Source of the DNA: Streptomyces hygroscopicus | GTDB taxonomy: Bacteria > Actinomycetota > Actinomycetes > Streptomycetales > Streptomycetaceae | Assembly (NCBI RefSeq): GCF_026168105.1 | Contig: NZ_LBMW01000035.1 | Location: forward strand, 23,268-87,267 | DNA length: 64,000 nucleotides | Direction: 5' to 3' | The notes under the pieces: model-generated | What the model saw: only the letters and a program-made list of their open reading frames with translations | What the model was told of the DNA's origin: nothing | Databases searched by the model: none | Shown here: positions 62,572 through 64,000 of the stretch, piece by piece | Numbering within the stretch: the stretch's first letter is position 1 | How the letters are laid out: every line of letters starts with the position of its first letter | Made by a program: the position numbers and the translations under genes

Positions 62572-63759
62572 TCACCAGCGGAGACGTCTTGCTTCTTTGC
62601 GGAATTCGGCCATGGCTGCCTCGTTAATCGTCAATGTCAGCGTGAGTGTGAAAATGATTGGCCGGGGGTTCTCCTGAGCTAATCTAGCAGGTATCTCATC
62701 GATTGCCGTTACAGTTTGATCGATGAAGGTCCGAATATCTGCGACCGGTTGTGCTGCCACCATAGCGGCCGCATCGAATGCCCTCTTCATGTCCTCTGGA
62801 AGAACAGTACCACGAATTTCTCCTGCCCAGTCGAGCAGATCCTCATAGCTCTTCACGATGCGATCAGCAGAGTGCTTGATTAGCTCAGCATTTCCAGGTT
62901 CTCCAGGAGCCCCGAAGGCTTCTAATTGCAGCCTCTCGTCGAAGGCCGAAATTACACGCTCGGCGATTGATTCAACATCCGACCAGATGCCATGTAGATA
63001 GATTCGCGCGGCCCCCTTGTCCAGGTAACGACCTGTGCGGCTACCGTTTCCCACTAGGTAGTCGCGCCACTTTGGTTCAAGGATCTCCTTCCTTTGGCGC
63101 AAGATTCCTGCAAATAACAGATACTCCCAGGCAGGCGGTTTTTGAGAGATTAGCGCTCGTTGCTCCTGCGCGTTCCGGGGAACCCAGTTAATGACGGGCT
63201 CAGCCACCGAAAGGGATTCCAGCTTTGCGGTTATTGCATCAAGTTGGTCAAGGATATCGTTACCCAAGAGGTTCGGGAACATTTCCCGAACACTCCTGAA
63301 GCGCTGAAGAACCTCCGCGAAGTAGCCCGGCCCGTTCCAGCTTACGTCAATTCCGGATTCTTTACCTGTTACGATCACCTGTCGGGCGATGTTCTCCGGG
63401 ATTGGATAGTTCGAGAGGAATGTCCAGGCCTCAATATCCCAGTCGCCTTCCATCTTAAGCTGGATCGCCTTACGTAAGTCACCCATCATTTTGGCGCGGA
63501 TTTCGTGATCAATACGTTGGTTCTGGATTCTCTTGAAGCAGTGTGCCGCAAAAATCCGCTTCTCAGATTTCAGGTACCCATCGTTTCCTCGGTCTGCTCG
63601 ATCATCATCGATTGGCAGAAAGTCGGTGCCATGTTCGGCCTGAAGTACTGCATTGCAGAGGCGTGTGAAATCCTGCGGTACGGTAATCAGTTCGATTTGG
63701 GTCATGAGGTTCATCCAGCTAGCGTACTTACTGGCAAGGACGTACGGCGCAGATCTCAT
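62572..63759 (-). CDS. Uncharacterised protein with nuclease-like N-terminus
   Basis: A 395-residue cytoplasmic protein of low GC with rare codons, including a TTA (in PARLAQ near the C-terminus), AGA and ATA. ATG at 63759 has AAAGGGG 6 bases upstream. Residues about 15-160: TVPQDFTRLCNAVLQAEHGT, DDDRADRGNDGYLKSEKRIF, AAHCFKR, then KMMGDLRKAIQLK and AWTFLSNYPIP. The DRGNDGY plus strand pattern resembles restriction-endonuclease-like domains at the N-terminus of several phage-defence proteins, though the usual (E/Q)xK after the second strand is not clear (AAHC occupies it). Residues 160-350 are helical and unassigned. The end, FTLTLTLTINEAAMAEFRKE, is a strand plus helix. It converges on the HEPN-like gene (93 bp between stops). 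Function unknown. Confidence 0.7.
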   Translation of the reverse strand: MRSAPYVLASKYASWMNLMTQIELITVPQDFTRLCNAVLQAEHGTDFLPIDDDRADRGNDGYLKSEKRIFAAHCFKRIQNQRIDHEIRAKMMGDLRKAIQLKMEGDWDIEAWTFLSNYPIPENIARQVIVTGKESGIDVSWNGPGYFAEVLQRFRSVREMFPNLLGNDILDQLDAITAKLESLSVAEPVINWVPRNAQEQRALISQKPPAWEYLLFAGILRQRKEILEPKWRDYLVGNGSRTGRYLDKGAARIYLHGIWSDVESIAERVISAFDERLQLEAFGAPGEPGNAELIKHSADRIVKSYEDLLDWAGEIRGTVLPEDMKRAFDAAAMVAAQPVADIRTFIDQTVTAIDEIPARLAQENPRPIIFTLTLTLTINEAAMAEFRKEARRLRW

Positions 63760-64000
63760 GGAAAGCCCCTTTAACAACCTGGCTCACGCTGCGACAGGGG
63801 CATGTGCCAGCCGTCAGAGGGGAGCACGAAAGGCGCCCTCGACCGCGGCCGGGGAGCAAGCAGAGCGCTGGAGGAACGGGGCGGAGGGTCACTCCTTGGT
63901 CGGCACAGGGGCGAGCCCGGTCGGGCACGAGACCCCTGTTTGTTTCGAACGGGGTACTTAGAGGTCATCTCATTTGGGCTGTTCGATAAACTCCAGGTGT
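63760..64000. other. Right edge without a recognised gene
   Basis: About 240 bp with no supported gene. GC rises again from about 63785. GAGGTCATCTCATTTGGG near 63961 looks like the terminal repeat of an IS5-type insertion sequence, but the partner end is not in the window. Confidence 0.3.

Overview
The window is very GC-rich coding DNA with strong codon bias, GTG/TTG starts and overlapping ATGA/GTGA gene junctions. The gene set (two nuo clusters, HtpX, KorAB, RecQ, a c-di-AMP-riboswitch-controlled cell-wall lytic gene) points to a Streptomyces or close relative. This assignment rests on recognised families and gene order; no search was run.

Layout. 1-10084: the end of a full complex I operon (nuoG partial, H, I, J, K, L, M, N), closed by a strong hairpin, then recQ (10303-12336). 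12376-19205: a minus-strand operon of a GntR regulator, an AprB-like ferredoxin, a three-part ABC importer and an AprA-like flavoprotein carrying C-terminal HEAT repeats. 19386-24434: fumarylacetoacetase, an ATP-grasp enzyme with a flavin monooxygenase-like partner, and a HAD phosphatase. 24450-28117: a secreted lytic transglycosylase behind a ydaO-type riboswitch and a Crp-like box, a polyprenyl diphosphate synthase, and a secreted CHRD protein with its own Crp-like box. 28358-31924: a LolA-like protein with an ABC exporter. 31914-39041: a flavin reductase, NUDIX hydrolase, two proteins of unknown function, RarD, and a QorB-like reductase with its HxlR regulator. 39055-42055: KorAB. 42294-46384: a response regulator with two paralogous histidine kinases.

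46758-56892 is a second, reduced complex I cluster (nuoA, B, C, H, I, J, K, L, M, N) without nuoD, E, F or G. It lies close to korAB, which suggests (inference only) that it takes electrons from reduced ferredoxin rather than NADH. htpX and a truncated yccF follow.

From about 58080 to the window end the DNA is an integrated and decaying mobile element. A large serine integrase, whose C-terminus resembles an IS5-type transposase helix-turn-helix domain, sits in yccF. Next to it are a small possible directionality-factor gene, a RepSA-like replication initiator broken into three pieces (one inverted), and a lower-GC insert. The insert holds a 5'-truncated, frameshifted HEPN-like gene facing an intact gene that resembles nuclease-like anti-phage proteins. 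This last pair is the best candidate for an undescribed system, but the evidence is motif-level only.
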